This document shows, one piece after another, positions 17,789 to 33,141 of a stretch of DNA of 64,000 nt. Source of the stretch: Buttiauxella selenatireducens (GTDB lineage Bacteria; Pseudomonadota; Gammaproteobacteria; Enterobacterales; Enterobacteriaceae); contig NZ_CP133838.1 in the NCBI RefSeq assembly GCF_031432975.1, forward strand, positions 558,001 to 622,000. Reading direction: 5' to 3'. Below the pieces are notes generated by a model. It was given only the letters and a program-made list of their open reading frames with translations. It searched no databases and had not been told where the DNA came from. Both the position numbers and the translations under genes were made by a program. Numbering within the stretch: position 1 is the first letter of the stretch; each line of letters starts with the position of its first letter.

Positions 17789-20644
17789 TTACAGCGCGGC
17801 AATCACAGCCTGCTGCTCAATCAGTTTCGCTTTTGCATCGGCGAAAGCAACCATGCGCTCACGCTCTTTAGCCACCACGTCAGCGGGTGCACGTGCGACA
17901 AAACCTTCGTTGGACAACTTGCCTTCGATTTTGCCAATCTCGATTTCGATCTTCGCAACTTCTTTAGCCAGACGCTCAATTTCAGCGGCTTTGTCGACCA
18001 GACCAGCCATTGGGATCAGCAGTTCTGCGCCGTCGATAATTTTGGTCACGGAAACCGGACCTTTATCATCAGCCGGCAGCAGGGTGATGCTTTCCAGACG
18101 TGCCAGGTTTTGCAGGAAGGTACGGTTCGCGTTTACGCGACGTTCCGCTTCTGCACTCACGTTACGCAGCAGCACTTCCAGCGGTTTGCCCGGAGCAATG
18201 TTCATCTCAGCACGAATGTTACGTACTGCGGTGATTGCCTGCTTCAGCCACTCGGTATCAGAGAACGCAGCTTCGTCGTCCTGAGCGCTGTTATACGCCG
18301 GGAACGGTTGCAGCATAATGGTATCGTCGGTGATGCCTTTGAAGGTTTTCACACGCTGCCAGATGGTTTCCGTGATGAATGGAATGATTGGATGCGCAAG
18401 ACGCAGCAAACCTTCCAGCACGTTGATCAGCGTATTACGCGTGCCGCGCAGTTCCGCCTCACTACCGCTGTTCATGACCGGTTTGGTCAGCTCCAGATAC
18501 CAGTCACAGAACTGGTTCCAGGTGAATTCATACAGAATGTTGGCCGCGATATCAAAGCGATAGGTGTCCAGCGCTTCACGGTATGCCTTCACGGTGCGGT
18601 TGAATTCCGCCAGAATCCAGCGGTCTGCCAGCGACAGAACCATTTCGCCGCCGTTAAAGCCGCAATCCTGGTCTTCGGTATTCATCATCACGAAACGGCT
18701 GGCGTTCCACAGCTTGTTACAGAAGTTGCGATAACCTTCCAGGCGCTTCATGTCCCAGTTGATGTCGCGACCCGTAGAGGCCAACGCTGCCAGCGTAAAG
18801 CGCAATGCATCGGTGCCGTGCGGCTCGATACCGTTCGGGAATTGCTTCTCGGTTCGTTTGCGGATTTTCTCAGCCAACTGTGGCTGCATCATGTTACCGG
18901 TACGCTTCTCAAGCAGGTCTTCCAGGGAAATACCATCAACCATATCCAGTGGATCGATAACGTTACCCTTGGACTTAGACATTTTCTGCCCTTCGTCATC
19001 ACGGATAAGACCGGTCATGTAAACGGTTTTAAACGGAACCTGTGGTTTGCCGTCTTCATCTTTGATGAAGTGCATGGTCAGCATGATCATGCGCGCAATC
19101 CAGAAGAAGATGATGTCGAAGCCGCTGACCATCACGCTGGTCGGGTGGAAGGTACGCAGCGCTTCGGTATTCTCAGGCCAGCCTAAAGTGGAGAACGTCC
19201 ACAGACCGGAAGAGAACCAGGTATCCAGAACGTCTTCGTCCTGGTTCAATGCAACGTCGTCGCCCAGGTTATTTTCAGCACGGACTTCCGCTTCGTTACG
19301 GCCAACGTAGACGTTGCCATTGGCATCGTACCAGGCCGGGATGCGGTGACCCCACCAAAGCTGACGTGAAATACACCAGTCCTGAATATCGCGCATCCAG
19401 GAGAAGTACATGTTTTCGTATTGCTTCGGCACGAACTGAATGTCGCCCTGCTCAACAGCTTCAACCGCAACTTTAGCCAGTGGAGCCGTGCGCACGTACC
19501 ATTGGTCGGTCAGCATAGGTTCGATAACCACGCCGCCACGGTCACCGTAAGGAACGGTCAGATCGTGTGGTTTGATCTCTTCCAGCAGACCCATTTCTTC
19601 GAACGCTGCAACGACCGCTTTACGTGCGGCAAAACGTTCCAGCTTCTGGAACTGAGCGGGGATTTCGTTACCGTAAACGGTAGATTCTTCACCGTTGGTA
19701 TCAAACACTTCTGCCGCTTCACGGATATCACCGTCGAAGGTCAGGATGTTGATCATTGGAAGCTGGTGACGACGACCTACTTCATAGTCGTTAAAGTCGT
19801 GCGCAGGCGTGATTTTCACACAGCCGGTGCCTTTTTCCATGTCAGCGTGTTCGTCGCCAACAATAGGAATAAGGCGGTTAACCAGCGGCAGCACCACGAA
19901 TTTACCGATCAAATCTTTATAACGTGGATCTTCCGGGTTCACAGCCACGCCAGTGTCACCGAGTACGGTTTCTGGACGCGTGGTGGCGACAACCAGGTAA
20001 TCTTTGCCGTCAGCGGTTTTCGCGCCGTCAGCCAGCGGATAACGCAGGTGCCACATAGAACCTTTGGACTCGCGGTTTTCTACTTCCAGATCGGAGATAG
20101 CGGTACGCAGTTTCGGGTCCCAGTTTACCAGGCGCTTGCCGCGATAAATCAGGTCTTCTTTGTACAGGCGAACGAACACTTCTTTCACCGCGTTGGACAG
20201 CCCTTCGTCCATGGTGAAGCGTTCGCGCTCCCAATCTACGGAGTTGCCAAGACGACGCATCTGACGGGTGATGGTGCCACCAGACTCTGCCTTCCACTGC
20301 CAGATTTTCTCGATAAACGCATCGCGACCGTAGTCGTGGCGTGTTTTACCTTCTTCGGCGGCAATTTTGCGCTCTACGACCATCTGGGTCGCGATGCCGG
20401 CGTGGTCAGTCCCCGCCTGCCACAGGGTGTTTTTACCCTGCATGCGCTGGTAACGAATCATGGTGTCCATGATCGTTTGCTGGAAGGCGTGACCCATATG
20501 CAAGCTGCCGGTAACGTTCGGCGGCGGGATCATGATGCAGAAGCTTTCCTGGCTGGTGTCGCCATTTGGCTTAAAGTAGCCCTGCTGTTCCCAGTGCTCG
20601 TAAAGCGGCTGTTCGATATCTTGCGGGTTATATGTCTTTTCCAT
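17789..20644 (-). CDS. valS: ValS, valyl-tRNA synthetase
   Basis: Class Ia synthetase of 951 residues (E. coli 951). The HIGH motif is H-M-G-H at residues 49-52 ([13 protein letters not shown]). The KMSKS loop is Q-K-M-S-K-S-K-G-N near residue 555. The CP1 editing domain with V-V-A-T-T-R-P-E-T and [10 protein letters not shown] lies between them. A C-terminal coiled-coil arm runs from about residue 885 ([14 protein letters not shown]). It charges tRNAVal and hydrolyses mischarged threonine. It starts six bases after the holC stop, as in E. coli. Confidence 0.98.
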   Translation of the reverse strand: MEKTYNPQDIEQPLYEHWEQQGYFKPNGDTSQESFCIMIPPPNVTGSLHMGHAFQQTIMDTMIRYQRMQGKNTLWQAGTDHAGIATQMVVERKIAAEEGKTRHDYGRDAFIEKIWQWKAESGGTITRQMRRLGNSVDWERERFTMDEGLSNAVKEVFVRLYKEDLIYRGKRLVNWDPKLRTAISDLEVENRESKGSMWHLRYPLADGAKTADGKDYLVVATTRPETVLGDTGVAVNPEDPRYKDLIGKFVVLPLVNRLIPIVGDEHADMEKGTGCVKITPAHDFNDYEVGRRHQLPMINILTFDGDIREAAEVFDTNGEESTVYGNEIPAQFQKLERFAARKAVVAAFEEMGLLEEIKPHDLTVPYGDRGGVVIEPMLTDQWYVRTAPLAKVAVEAVEQGDIQFVPKQYENMYFSWMRDIQDWCISRQLWWGHRIPAWYDANGNVYVGRNEAEVRAENNLGDDVALNQDEDVLDTWFSSGLWTFSTLGWPENTEALRTFHPTSVMVSGFDIIFFWIARMIMLTMHFIKDEDGKPQVPFKTVYMTGLIRDDEGQKMSKSKGNVIDPLDMVDGISLEDLLEKRTGNMMQPQLAEKIRKRTEKQFPNGIEPHGTDALRFTLAALASTGRDINWDMKRLEGYRNFCNKLWNASRFVMMNTEDQDCGFNGGEMVLSLADRWILAEFNRTVKAYREALDTYRFDIAANILYEFTWNQFCDWYLELTKPVMNSGSEAELRGTRNTLINVLEGLLRLAHPIIPFITETIWQRVKTFKGITDDTIMLQPFPAYNSAQDDEAAFSDTEWLKQAITAVRNIRAEMNIAPGKPLEVLLRNVSAEAERRVNANRTFLQNLARLESITLLPADDKGPVSVTKIIDGAELLIPMAGLVDKAAEIERLAKEVAKIEIEIGKIEGKLSNEGFVARAPADVVAKERERMVAFADAKAKLIEQQAVIAAL

Positions 20645-20650
20645 TGTCTG

Positions 20651-21109
20651 CTATGTCGTTCCCGGCGGGGTATGAGTCGCCGTAGTCAAGTGGAAACCAG
20701 CAACGCGATACGCCTTGTAGCGATCACGGGCCAGTTGTTTCTGGGATTCTTCGTAAGGTACGAAGTCTATCACTTCATGGAAAGCGGTGGCAAAATCTGC
20801 AAACTGCGGCAAAAGGCTAATCAGTACATCGCGTGGTGAACTACCACGCCGCTGCGGCCAGGCCAATTCTACCGGAGCACCATAACGTGGGCCTTCACCG
20901 GCAAGATTATGCGGTACAAACGCGTGTGCGTCGCGCTGCCAAAGTGCTTCATCCAGACGGATAGCTTGTTGTTCATCAACACAAGCAATCAGCAGGCGTT
21001 TCCCTGCGCGAAAGCTTTCTGCCGCCAGTTCACACACCAACGCTTCAACGGCATTCAACTCCCCGGAGGGTGTGTCGTTGTCGAGCAGGTAGAACGTCGC
21101 GTTTTTCAT
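20651..21109 (-). CDS. holC: HolC, DNA polymerase III chi subunit
   Basis: Chi subunit of the clamp-loader complex, 152 residues (147 in E. coli). With HolD it contacts SSB on lagging-strand template. Recognisable parts are the start MKNATFYLLD, A-E-S-F-R-A-G-K-R-L-L-I-A-C, E-A-L-W-Q-R-D-A-H-A-F-V-P-H-N and W-P-Q-R-R. The last residues after R-V-A-G-F-H-L-T-T-A-T differ from E. coli and are a few residues longer, which is tolerated in this family. It is just upstream of valS and co-transcribed. Confidence 0.95.
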   Translation of the reverse strand: MKNATFYLLDNDTPSGELNAVEALVCELAAESFRAGKRLLIACVDEQQAIRLDEALWQRDAHAFVPHNLAGEGPRYGAPVELAWPQRRGSSPRDVLISLLPQFADFATAFHEVIDFVPYEESQKQLARDRYKAYRVAGFHLTTATHTPPGTT

Positions 21110-21125
21110 TTGTTTCGCATCTTTA

Positions 21126-21332
21126 GAATCATGAGTTTCCCCTCATCCCGGCCTTCTCCCAAAGGAGAAAACCGAATGACGCCCTCACCCTAACCCTCTC
21201 CCCCAGGAGAGGGGACTTTCTTTGCTCCCTCACCTTTAAGGGGGAGAGGACTTTCTTTGCTCCCTCTACCTTGAGGGAGAGGGGACTTTCTTTACTCCCT
21301 CTCCCTTGAGGGAGAGGGCCGGGGTGAGGGGG
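21126..21332. repeat. Cluster of palindromic GAGGGAGAGGG-type repeats between pepA and holC
   Basis: The gap holds imperfect palindromes of the type CCCTCTCCCTT-GAGGGAGAGGG. Inside it a unit containing ACTTTCTTTGCTCCCT recurs at 21215, 21250 and 21285, giving three tandem copies with a 35-base period. The outer flanks CCTCACCCTAACCCTC and GGCCGGGGTGAGGG are inverted relative to each other. The sequence would fold strongly in RNA. A related single copy occurs at 50.43-50.54 kb. Confidence 0.85.
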
Positions 21333-21341
21333 ATTTCGTCG

Positions 21342-22856
<1,515 letters not shown>

Positions 22857-23128
22857 CTACGCTCCTGAATCTTAAAGACAACAACGGTGGCTACAGCTAG
22901 AATTGCAAGCTTTCGTAACTCATGTCCGCGGTTGCGATGACTTCGTGTTAATCTTACGAGTATGTTTTTACTGTTTCGGCGACGTCAATTAAATCACCCT
23001 GTGCCAGAAACTTGCTGAGCTTATTAATCTTAGCGATGTTTTCGACGACTCAAGAGAATAAATGACGTATAAGCGATGAAACAAGCGATTTTCCTGCAAA
23101 AAGACTCGTTTTCACAGGCGTATTTAAT

Positions 23129-24232
23129 GTGATTATCATAAGATATCTGGTTCGGGAGACGTTCAAAAGCCAACTTGCGATCCTCTTCATTCTGCTGCTG
23201 ATTTTCTTTTGTCAGAAGCTTGTCAGGATTCTTGGGGCGGCGGTTGACGGCGACATTCCGACAAATCTCGTTTTCTCTCTTTTAGGGCTGGGCGTGCCTG
23301 AAATGGCGCAACTTATCCTGCCTCTTAGCCTTTTCCTTGGGCTACTCATGACGTTTGGGCGTCTGTATACCGAAAGCGAAATCACGGTAATGCATGCCTG
23401 TGGCTTGAGTAAAGCGGTGCTGATCAAAGCTGCAATGATCCTCGCACTCTTTACTGGCGCGGTTGCTACCATCAACGTGATGTGGCTTGGCCCGTGGTCT
23501 TCACGTCATCAGGATGAAGTGTTGGCGGAAGCCAAAGCTAACCCTGGTATGGCTGCTCTGGCACAAGGCCAATTCCAGCAAGCGACCGATGGCAGCTCAG
23601 TACTGTTTATCGAGAGCGTCAACGGTTCAAGCTTCAAGGATGTGTTCCTTGCGCAATTGCGCCCGAAAGGTAATGCACGTCCTTCTGTTGTGGTGGCTGA
23701 TTCCGGTCATTTATCACAGCGGGCAGATGGCTCTCAGATTGTGACGCTCAATACCGGTACCCGTTTTGAAGGTACTGCGATGCTGCGTGACTTCCGTATT
23801 ACTGACTTCCAGGATTATCAGGCGATTGTTGGGCACCAGACGGTAGCGCTTGATCCCGATGATTCCAGTCAGATGTACATGCGCACCTTATGGGCAAACG
23901 ATGCGCCTAACGCCCGCGCAGAATTACACTGGCGCCTCACGCTGGTGTTGACCGTATTTATCATGGCGTTGATGGTTGTTCCGTTGAGTGTGGTGAACCC
24001 GCGTCAGGGTCGTGTGCTTTCGATGCTGCCAGCCATGCTGTTGTATTTAGTGTTCTTCCTGCTTCAGACGTCCCTGAAATCCAATGCGGCGAAGGGGAAA
24101 ATCGACCCAATGATTTGGATGTGGTTGGTTAACCTGGTCTATTTTGCCATCGCAGTTGTGCTCAATGTGTGGGATACAGTGCCGATGCGTCAGCTACGTG
24201 CACGCTTTAGCAAAACACGAGGAGCAGCATAA
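23129..24232 (+). CDS. lptF: LptF, lipopolysaccharide export permease
   Basis: Inner-membrane component (367 residues) of the LptB2FGC ABC transporter that extracts LPS and feeds the Lpt bridge. Three N-terminal membrane spans, a periplasmic jellyroll domain (about residues 125-265) and three C-terminal spans fit the YjgP/YjgQ family. Sequence blocks such as IIIRYLVRETFKSQLAIL and VVPLSVVNPRQGRVLSMLP match E. coli LptF. The start is GTG, as the family alignment requires. The lptG ATG immediately follows the stop, so the pair is one operon. Confidence 0.96.
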   Translation: MIIIRYLVRETFKSQLAILFILLLIFFCQKLVRILGAAVDGDIPTNLVFSLLGLGVPEMAQLILPLSLFLGLLMTFGRLYTESEITVMHACGLSKAVLIKAAMILALFTGAVATINVMWLGPWSSRHQDEVLAEAKANPGMAALAQGQFQQATDGSSVLFIESVNGSSFKDVFLAQLRPKGNARPSVVVADSGHLSQRADGSQIVTLNTGTRFEGTAMLRDFRITDFQDYQAIVGHQTVALDPDDSSQMYMRTLWANDAPNARAELHWRLTLVLTVFIMALMVVPLSVVNPRQGRVLSMLPAMLLYLVFFLLQTSLKSNAAKGKIDPMIWMWLVNLVYFAIAVVLNVWDTVPMRQLRARFSKTRGAA

Positions 24233-25312
24233 ATGTTTGGTGTTCTCGACCGTTATATCGGTAAAACCATCTTCACCACTATCATGATGACGCTGTTCAT
24301 GCTGGTGTCGTTGTCGGGCATTATTAAGTTTGTCGACCAGTTGAAAAAGGCCGGTCAGGGCAGCTATTCGGCGATGGGCGCGGGGGTTTATACCGTCCTG
24401 AGCGTCCCAAAAGACATCCAGATTTTCTTCCCGATGGCCGCACTTCTTGGTGCGCTGTTGGGGCTGGGAATGTTGGCACAGCGTAGTGAGCTGGTGGTCA
24501 TGCAAGCCTCCGGTTTTACCCGTATGCAAATCGCATTGTCAGTCATGAAAACGGCGATTCCGCTGGTGTTGCTGACGATGGCGATTGGCGAATGGGTTGC
24601 ACCGCAAGGTGAACAAATGGCGCGTAATTACCGTGCGCAACAGATGTACGGTGGTTCTTTGCTGACGACCCAGCAAGGTTTATGGGCGAAAGATGGCCAC
24701 AGCTTTGTCTATATCGAACGTGTGAAAGGTAATAACGATCTCGCGGGCGTTAGCATCTACAGCTTTAACAAAGAGCGACGTCTGGAATCCGTGCGATATG
24801 CTGCCTCAGCGCAATACGATGTGGAGCATAAGGTATGGCGATTGTCTCAGGTTGATGAATCTAATCTCAGTGACCAGAAACAAATTACCGGCTCACAGAC
24901 TGTCAGTGGCGAGTGGAAAACTAACTTAACCCCAGACAAACTGGGCGTGGTAGCGCTCGACCCTGATGCGCTGTCGATTAGCGGCCTGCATAACTACGTG
25001 AAGTATCTTAAAGCCAGCGGACAAGATGCTGGGCGTTACCAGCTCAATATGTGGAGCAAAATCTTTGCGCCACTCTCTGTCGCGGTCATGATGTTGATGG
25101 CGCTGTCGTTCATCTTCGGCCCGCTGCGTAGTGTGCCGATGGGGGTGAGGGTCGTCACCGGTATTAGCTTTGGTTTTGTGTTCTATGTACTTGACCAGAT
25201 CTTTGGCCCGCTGAGTCTGGTGTACAGCATCCCGCCGATTTTGGGGGCGTTGCTGCCAAGCGCGACTTTCTTCTTGATTAGTCTCTGGCTGATGATGAAG
25301 CGCTCCGGCTAA
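24233..25312 (+). CDS. lptG: LptG, lipopolysaccharide export permease
   Basis: Second permease half (359 residues) pairing with LptF. It starts MFGVLDRYIGKTIFTTI and has the six-span plus periplasmic jellyroll layout; G-P-L-R-S-V-P-M-G-V-R-V near the end matches E. coli LptG. Its ATG abuts the lptF TAA with no spacer, indicating translational coupling. An ERIC element begins at the base after its stop codon. Confidence 0.96.
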   Translation: MFGVLDRYIGKTIFTTIMMTLFMLVSLSGIIKFVDQLKKAGQGSYSAMGAGVYTVLSVPKDIQIFFPMAALLGALLGLGMLAQRSELVVMQASGFTRMQIALSVMKTAIPLVLLTMAIGEWVAPQGEQMARNYRAQQMYGGSLLTTQQGLWAKDGHSFVYIERVKGNNDLAGVSIYSFNKERRLESVRYAASAQYDVEHKVWRLSQVDESNLSDQKQITGSQTVSGEWKTNLTPDKLGVVALDPDALSISGLHNYVKYLKASGQDAGRYQLNMWSKIFAPLSVAVMMLMALSFIFGPLRSVPMGVRVVTGISFGFVFYVLDQIFGPLSLVYSIPPILGALLPSATFFLISLWLMMKRSG

Positions 25313-25437
25313 TACCCTTCGTCTTTCGAGCTGCATTTTTGTTGGCTTTCCTCGCTCACCCCAGTCGCTTACTCAAGTAAGCTCCTGGGGATTTGCTGCG
25401 TCGCCGCCGCGATGTAACTCGAAATCCATTGGGTATA
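25313..25437. repeat. ERIC element 2 (full length), 3' of lptG
   Basis: 125 bp from TACCCTTCGTCTTTCGAG to TGGGTATA with the canonical core CTCACCCCAGTCGCTTACTC and AAGTAAGCTCCTGGGGAT. It starts directly at the lptG stop codon. Confidence 0.93.
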
Positions 25438-25459
25438 AACTCTTTGTCTCAAAATAGAG

Positions 25460-25517
25460 TTATACCCAAATTACTCCAGGGCACAGCTAACACCGCTGCA
25501 ACTTGAAGTATGAAGGG
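25460..25517. repeat. Internally deleted, inverted ERIC remnant
   Basis: 58 bp running TTATACCCAAATTACTCCAG ... GCAACTTGAAGTATGAAGGG. These are the two ERIC ends in opposite orientation to element 2, with the core replaced by about 20 unrelated bases. It lies 22 bp from element 2 and 5 bp from the yjgR stop. Confidence 0.7.
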
Positions 25518-25522
25518 GATTA

Positions 25523-27025
25523 TTAGCGCTTACGCCCACCCATAATACTCCCCAAAACTCCGCGTATAATTTGATTCGTCACCTGACGTGCAGCGCTCTT
25601 CGCCATGGTTTGTACCACGCCATCTTTCTTACCGCCTCGCGGGCCCGTCGTACCAAACAGAATATCTTTCAGCCCGCCAAGAATGCCGCCATCAACCGCA
25701 ACCGACTCGCCTTTCGCAGGCGGTGCATTTTGCTGTTCGCTCGCTGCCTGAACACCTTGCTGTAAGCGCTCATAGGCGGATTCCCTGTCGACCGTTTCAT
25801 CGTATTTACCGTACAGCGCGGAGTGATTGAGCAACCCGTTACGCTCGTCGTCGGTGACGGGTCCCATACGTGAACAGGGTGCTATCACCATGGCACGCTC
25901 AACTACGGTCGGGCTGCCTTTTTCATCCAGCAATGAGATGAGTGCTTCGCCGGTTCCCAACTCCTGAATCGCTTTCTCGGTGTCGAATTTAGGATTAGCC
26001 CGCATGGTTTGCGCTGCGGTTTTCACCGCTTTCTGGTCTTTTGGCGTAAAGGCACGTAACGCATGTTGGATACGATTACCTAACTGCCCGAGAATCGTGT
26101 CAGGAATGTCCGACGGGTTTTGGGAAACGAAATAAACCCCAACCCCTTTGGAGCGAATCAGGCGAATAACCTGCTCGATTTTATCCAGCAGAACTTGTGG
26201 TGCATCGTTAAACAGCAGATGCGCTTCATCAAAAAAGAACACTAATTTTGGCTTTTCCAGGTCGCCGGCTTCTGGCAACTGCTCATAGATTTCTGAAAGC
26301 ATCCACAGCAAACTGGCGGCATACAGCTTCGGCATCTGATAAAGCTTTTCGGCTGACAGAATATTGATAACGCCTTTACCGTTGGCGTCGGTACGCATCC
26401 AGTCTTTGATATCCAGCATCGGTTCGCCAAAGAAATATTCGGCACCTTGTTGTTCTAGTTGCAATAGCCCGCGTTGAATAGCGCCAACCGAAGCACTGCT
26501 GATATTGCCGTACTGGTTCTGGAACGATTTCGCGTTATCGCCGATGTACTGCGTCGCGGCGCGCAAGTCTTTAAAATCGAGCAGCAATAGCCCCTGGTCA
26601 TCTGCAATGCGGAAAATGATTTGCAGCACACCGGCTTGTACTTCATTAAGGTTTAGCAGCCGAGAAAGCAGCAATGGGCCAAGGTCAGATACCGTTGCGC
26701 GAACCGGGTGACCTTTTTCACCAAAAATGTCCCACAACACCACCGGATTATTGTGCGGTGACCAGTCCGTCACGCCAATTTTTGCCAGTCGTGCGAGCAG
26801 CTTTTCAGACTCAACACCTTCTTGCGCAATGCCGGTGAGGTCACCTTTTACATCCGCCATAAATACCGGTACGCCAATCTCTGAAAACGACTCAGCCAGT
26901 TTTTGCAGCGTCACCGTTTTGCCTGTGCCGGTTGCACCGGTTATCAGCCCATGGCGGTTTGCCATGCTGGGCAGCAAATGCAGTTCTTGTTCAGTGGTTC
27001 TGGCAACCAGGAGCGGTGCAGTCAT
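25523..27025 (-). CDS. yjgR: YjgR, HerA-like P-loop ATPase (DUF853)
   Basis: Predicted cytosolic ATPase of 500 residues, the E. coli YjgR length. Walker A is [11 protein letters not shown] near residue 30. Walker B is L-V-F-F-F-D-E-A-H. The region after it ([18 protein letters not shown]) is typical of the HerA/VirB4 group of DNA or protein translocases. The C terminus is basic and glycine-rich. The biological role is unknown. The frame is open 56 codons upstream, but the ATG at 27025 gives the family start. E. coli has the idn genes between lptG and yjgR; they are absent here. Confidence 0.9.
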   Translation of the reverse strand: MTAPLLVARTTEQELHLLPSMANRHGLITGATGTGKTVTLQKLAESFSEIGVPVFMADVKGDLTGIAQEGVESEKLLARLAKIGVTDWSPHNNPVVLWDIFGEKGHPVRATVSDLGPLLLSRLLNLNEVQAGVLQIIFRIADDQGLLLLDFKDLRAATQYIGDNAKSFQNQYGNISSASVGAIQRGLLQLEQQGAEYFFGEPMLDIKDWMRTDANGKGVINILSAEKLYQMPKLYAASLLWMLSEIYEQLPEAGDLEKPKLVFFFDEAHLLFNDAPQVLLDKIEQVIRLIRSKGVGVYFVSQNPSDIPDTILGQLGNRIQHALRAFTPKDQKAVKTAAQTMRANPKFDTEKAIQELGTGEALISLLDEKGSPTVVERAMVIAPCSRMGPVTDDERNGLLNHSALYGKYDETVDRESAYERLQQGVQAASEQQNAPPAKGESVAVDGGILGGLKDILFGTTGPRGGKKDGVVQTMAKSAARQVTNQIIRGVLGSIMGGRKR

Positions 27026-27160
27026 GATGATTTCCCTGTGGTGACATTTCCATAAGCATAGCAATTGCATACAGAACGTCATCAGCCAAAATCCTGGTTT
27101 GCGGCAGTCCTCGCAGCAAAGGCTATGCTTTGCATAGGCATGACTTAATTTTGGGAAACT

Positions 27161-28801
27161 ATGTCCAGATTCTTCTTTAATGACCGTAAGCAAATGGTCA
27201 ACGACGCCATCGAAGGCGTCATCATCAGCTCTCGTTTTCGCAATTTGACCCGTTTAGATACCGATCCCGCTATTCGCGTGGTGGTTCGCAAGGACTGGAA
27301 CAAAAGCAAAGTCGCGATTATTTCAGGCGGTGGTTCGGGTCATGAACCGGCTCACGCAGGCTTTGTCGGCAAAGGGATGTTAACCGCAGCTGTCTGCGGC
27401 GACCTGTTTGCTTCGCCAAGCGTGGACGCAGTATTAAACGCGATTGTGGCGGTCACGGGGGACAGAGGCTGCTTACTTATCGTCAAAAACTACACGGGCG
27501 ATCGTCTGAATTTCGGACTGGCAGCGGAGAAGGCCAAAAAACATGGCCTGAAAGTCGAGATGGTTATTGTGGGTGACGATATTTCTCTGCCCGATAACAA
27601 ACAGCCCCGCGGGATTGCCGGAACAGTACTGGTACACAAAATTGCGGGCTTTGCCGCAGAGCAGGGGAAGTCTTTGAGTGATGTTCGAGACATCGCGCAA
27701 AGTGCCTGCGACAGCATTGCCAGCATGGGGGTCGCCATGCAAACCTGCAATTTGCCAGATCAATATGAGGAAGAAGGGCGAATTAAAGGCGGACATATCG
27801 AGTTAGGGCTGGGGATTCACGGCGAACCCGGAGCCAGCACGCTGGATAGCCAAAACAGCCAGAAGACGATGGCTACGCTTGTGAAACATTTGCGTAAAAA
27901 GACCGGCGCTGACGCAAGGCTCGCCGTGCTGATTAACAATCTTGGTGGCGTTTCGCCTCTGGAAATGGCTCTGCTCACCAAAGAGCTCGTGCATTCAGAA
28001 TTAAAGGATCAAATCGACTATTTGATTGGCCCGGCACCGTTGGTTACCGCGCTGGATATGAAAGGGTTTTCACTGTCAGCCATTGTGCTTAATGAGAATT
28101 TTATCAAAGCGTTGCATGCAGATGTGGAAACGGCAGGCTGGTGTCCGATGGTGAAACTCCACGCGATGCCGATGCAAAAACACAGTGTGGTACGTACAGA
28201 GTCATCGGCAAAACCGTCGGAAAACCCGTACGTCAAAGCGCTGGTTGCAAACATCACGCATACGCTTATCGAGCAAGAAAAAGCGTTGAATTCGCTGGAT
28301 GCGAAAGTGGGGGATGGTGATACCGGCTCCACGTTTGCTCAAGGCGCCAGAGATATCGCGCAGCTCAATGAGGATGGCAAACTGCCACTCAATGATAGTG
28401 CCGCGTTGTTAGAGTTAATTGGGGAACGCCTGGCGACGGTAATGGGCGGTTCAAGCGGCGTGCTGATGTCTATTTTCTTTACCGCCAGCGGGCAAAAAGT
28501 GGCTAAAAAGCAGCCGCTTGCGGATGCGCTGTTATTTGGTCTGGAACAAATGAAACGCTACGGTGGGGCCGCTCCTGGCGATCGCACGCTAATTGACGCA
28601 TTGCAGCCTGCGCTAGAAGCATTAAAAAATAGCGACCTGAGCGCTGCGGTGAAGGCCGCGCAACAGGGAGCAGATGCCACCGCGCAAATGCAAAAAGCCA
28701 ATGCCGGGCGCTCGTCATATGTGAATAGCGAGAACCTGAAAGGCGTGAAAGACCCTGGCGCTGTGGCAATCGCTGCGGTCTTTGCAGGGCTGGAAAAATA
28801 A
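27161..28801 (+). CDS. dhaK: ATP-dependent dihydroxyacetone kinase (DhaK-DhaL fusion)
   Basis: Single-chain kinase of 546 residues joining an N-terminal DhaK domain (about 1-330) and a C-terminal DhaL domain (about 350-546), like the Citrobacter freundii enzyme and unlike the PTS-linked DhaKLM of E. coli. The substrate domain has [12 protein letters not shown] and G-I-H-G-E-P-G, where a His binds dihydroxyacetone covalently. The ATP domain has the metal site D-G-D-T-G-S-T and later [11 protein letters not shown]. The product is dihydroxyacetone phosphate. No glycerol dehydrogenase or dha regulator lies nearby. Confidence 0.92.
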   Translation: MSRFFFNDRKQMVNDAIEGVIISSRFRNLTRLDTDPAIRVVVRKDWNKSKVAIISGGGSGHEPAHAGFVGKGMLTAAVCGDLFASPSVDAVLNAIVAVTGDRGCLLIVKNYTGDRLNFGLAAEKAKKHGLKVEMVIVGDDISLPDNKQPRGIAGTVLVHKIAGFAAEQGKSLSDVRDIAQSACDSIASMGVAMQTCNLPDQYEEEGRIKGGHIELGLGIHGEPGASTLDSQNSQKTMATLVKHLRKKTGADARLAVLINNLGGVSPLEMALLTKELVHSELKDQIDYLIGPAPLVTALDMKGFSLSAIVLNENFIKALHADVETAGWCPMVKLHAMPMQKHSVVRTESSAKPSENPYVKALVANITHTLIEQEKALNSLDAKVGDGDTGSTFAQGARDIAQLNEDGKLPLNDSAALLELIGERLATVMGGSSGVLMSIFFTASGQKVAKKQPLADALLFGLEQMKRYGGAAPGDRTLIDALQPALEALKNSDLSAAVKAAQQGADATAQMQKANAGRSSYVNSENLKGVKDPGAVAIAAVFAGLEK

Positions 28802-28805
28802 CGTC

Positions 28806-28827
28806 ACCGGGGGATTCCCCGGTTTAT
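28806..28827. terminator. Hairpin between convergent dhaK and ygjP
   Basis: Stem ACCGGGG / CCCCGGT followed by TTTATTAT on the plus strand; it ends at the ygjP stop codon and probably terminates dhaK. Confidence 0.65.
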
Positions 28828-29327
28828 TATGCTTGCCCGTTCAAGGCCATCTGCGTCAACCACAGCCGCGTATCAAACTCCAGTTGGTGATATTGCGGTT
28901 CCATATGGCAGCACAACGAGTAAAACGCTTTGTTGTGATCTTTTTCTTTCAGGTGCGCAAGTTCGTGAACCACGATCATGCGCAAAAAGGCTTCTGGCGC
29001 ATTTTTAAATACGCTTGCCACACGAATCTCAGCTTTGGCTTTTAACTTGTTTCCCTGAACGCGGGACACCGCCGTGTGTAAACCCAACGCATTATTCAGC
29101 ACATGAATTTTGCTGTCGTAAGCCACTTTGTTGATCGGTGGCGCATTGCGCAGGTACTGGTTTTTAAGGTCCTGCGTCCAGGCATACAGCGCTTTATCCG
29201 TGGTGATGCTATGCGTATCTGGATACCGTTTTTGCAGCACTTCCCCCAGACGTTGTTCAGCAATCAGAGTCCGAACCTGGGAGAGCAAATGCTCCGGGTA
29301 GCCCTGTAGATAAGTTAATTTGCTCAT
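28827..29327 (-). CDS. ygjP: YgjP, YgjP/WLM-type putative metallopeptidase
   Basis: Predicted zinc peptidase of 166 residues. The active-site motif is V-V-H-E-L-A-H-L-K-E, a HExxH sequence, followed by N-K-A-F-Y-x-L-C-C-H-M containing the third ligand. The start MSKLTYLQGYPEHLLSQ matches E. coli YgjP; the frame is open 22 codons upstream into an ERIC element, which is rejected as coding. No substrate is known. The neighbours rlmG and fadH are as in E. coli. Confidence 0.9.
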   Translation of the reverse strand: MSKLTYLQGYPEHLLSQVRTLIAEQRLGEVLQKRYPDTHSITTDKALYAWTQDLKNQYLRNAPPINKVAYDSKIHVLNNALGLHTAVSRVQGNKLKAKAEIRVASVFKNAPEAFLRMIVVHELAHLKEKDHNKAFYSLCCHMEPQYHQLEFDTRLWLTQMALNGQA

Positions 29328-29343
29328 TCGTCTCTCTTGCTCG

Positions 29344-29453
29344 TCATCTTTCAAAAGGTAGCGGCGGTAGCTGCGCTCACTCACCCCAGTCACTTACCAG
29401 AGTCAGCTCCTGGGGATTCACTCTCTTGCATCTTGCTGTCTTTCGAAAGCTAT
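29344..29453. repeat. ERIC element 3 (divergent ends), between ygjP and rlmG
   Basis: About 110 bp. The core CTCACTCACCCCAGTCACTTAC and CAGCTCCTGGGGATTCAC is canonical, but the usual TATACCC ends are replaced by CTTTCAAAAGG and CTTTCGAAAG. It lies in the divergent ygjP-rlmG promoter region. Confidence 0.85.
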
Positions 29454-29534
29454 AGAGCAGTTTGAGGAAAAAAAAGGGTATACTCACGCCCCCATTCGGG
29501 GATTACGCCGAAATTTTACCATCCAGGAGGGCCG

Positions 29535-33141
<3,607 letters not shown>

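Noticed and set aside
18110-20839. Long plus-strand ORFs of 358 and 472 codons opposite valS and holC
   Set aside because: They are antisense to a certain essential gene, have no ribosome-binding site or family match, and their composition follows valS codon structure.
21126-21332. CRISPR-like array
   Set aside because: The units are tandem 35-base repeats without unique spacers, and no cas genes are present.
27026-27193. 56-codon N-terminal extension of yjgR
   Set aside because: The upstream residues do not match the family, and the ATG at 27025 gives the exact E. coli length.
29358-29372. GGCGGTAGCTGCG as an ops/JUMPstart-like RfaH element
   Set aside because: The bases belong to the divergent arm of ERIC element 3, the core match stops early, and no polysaccharide operon follows.
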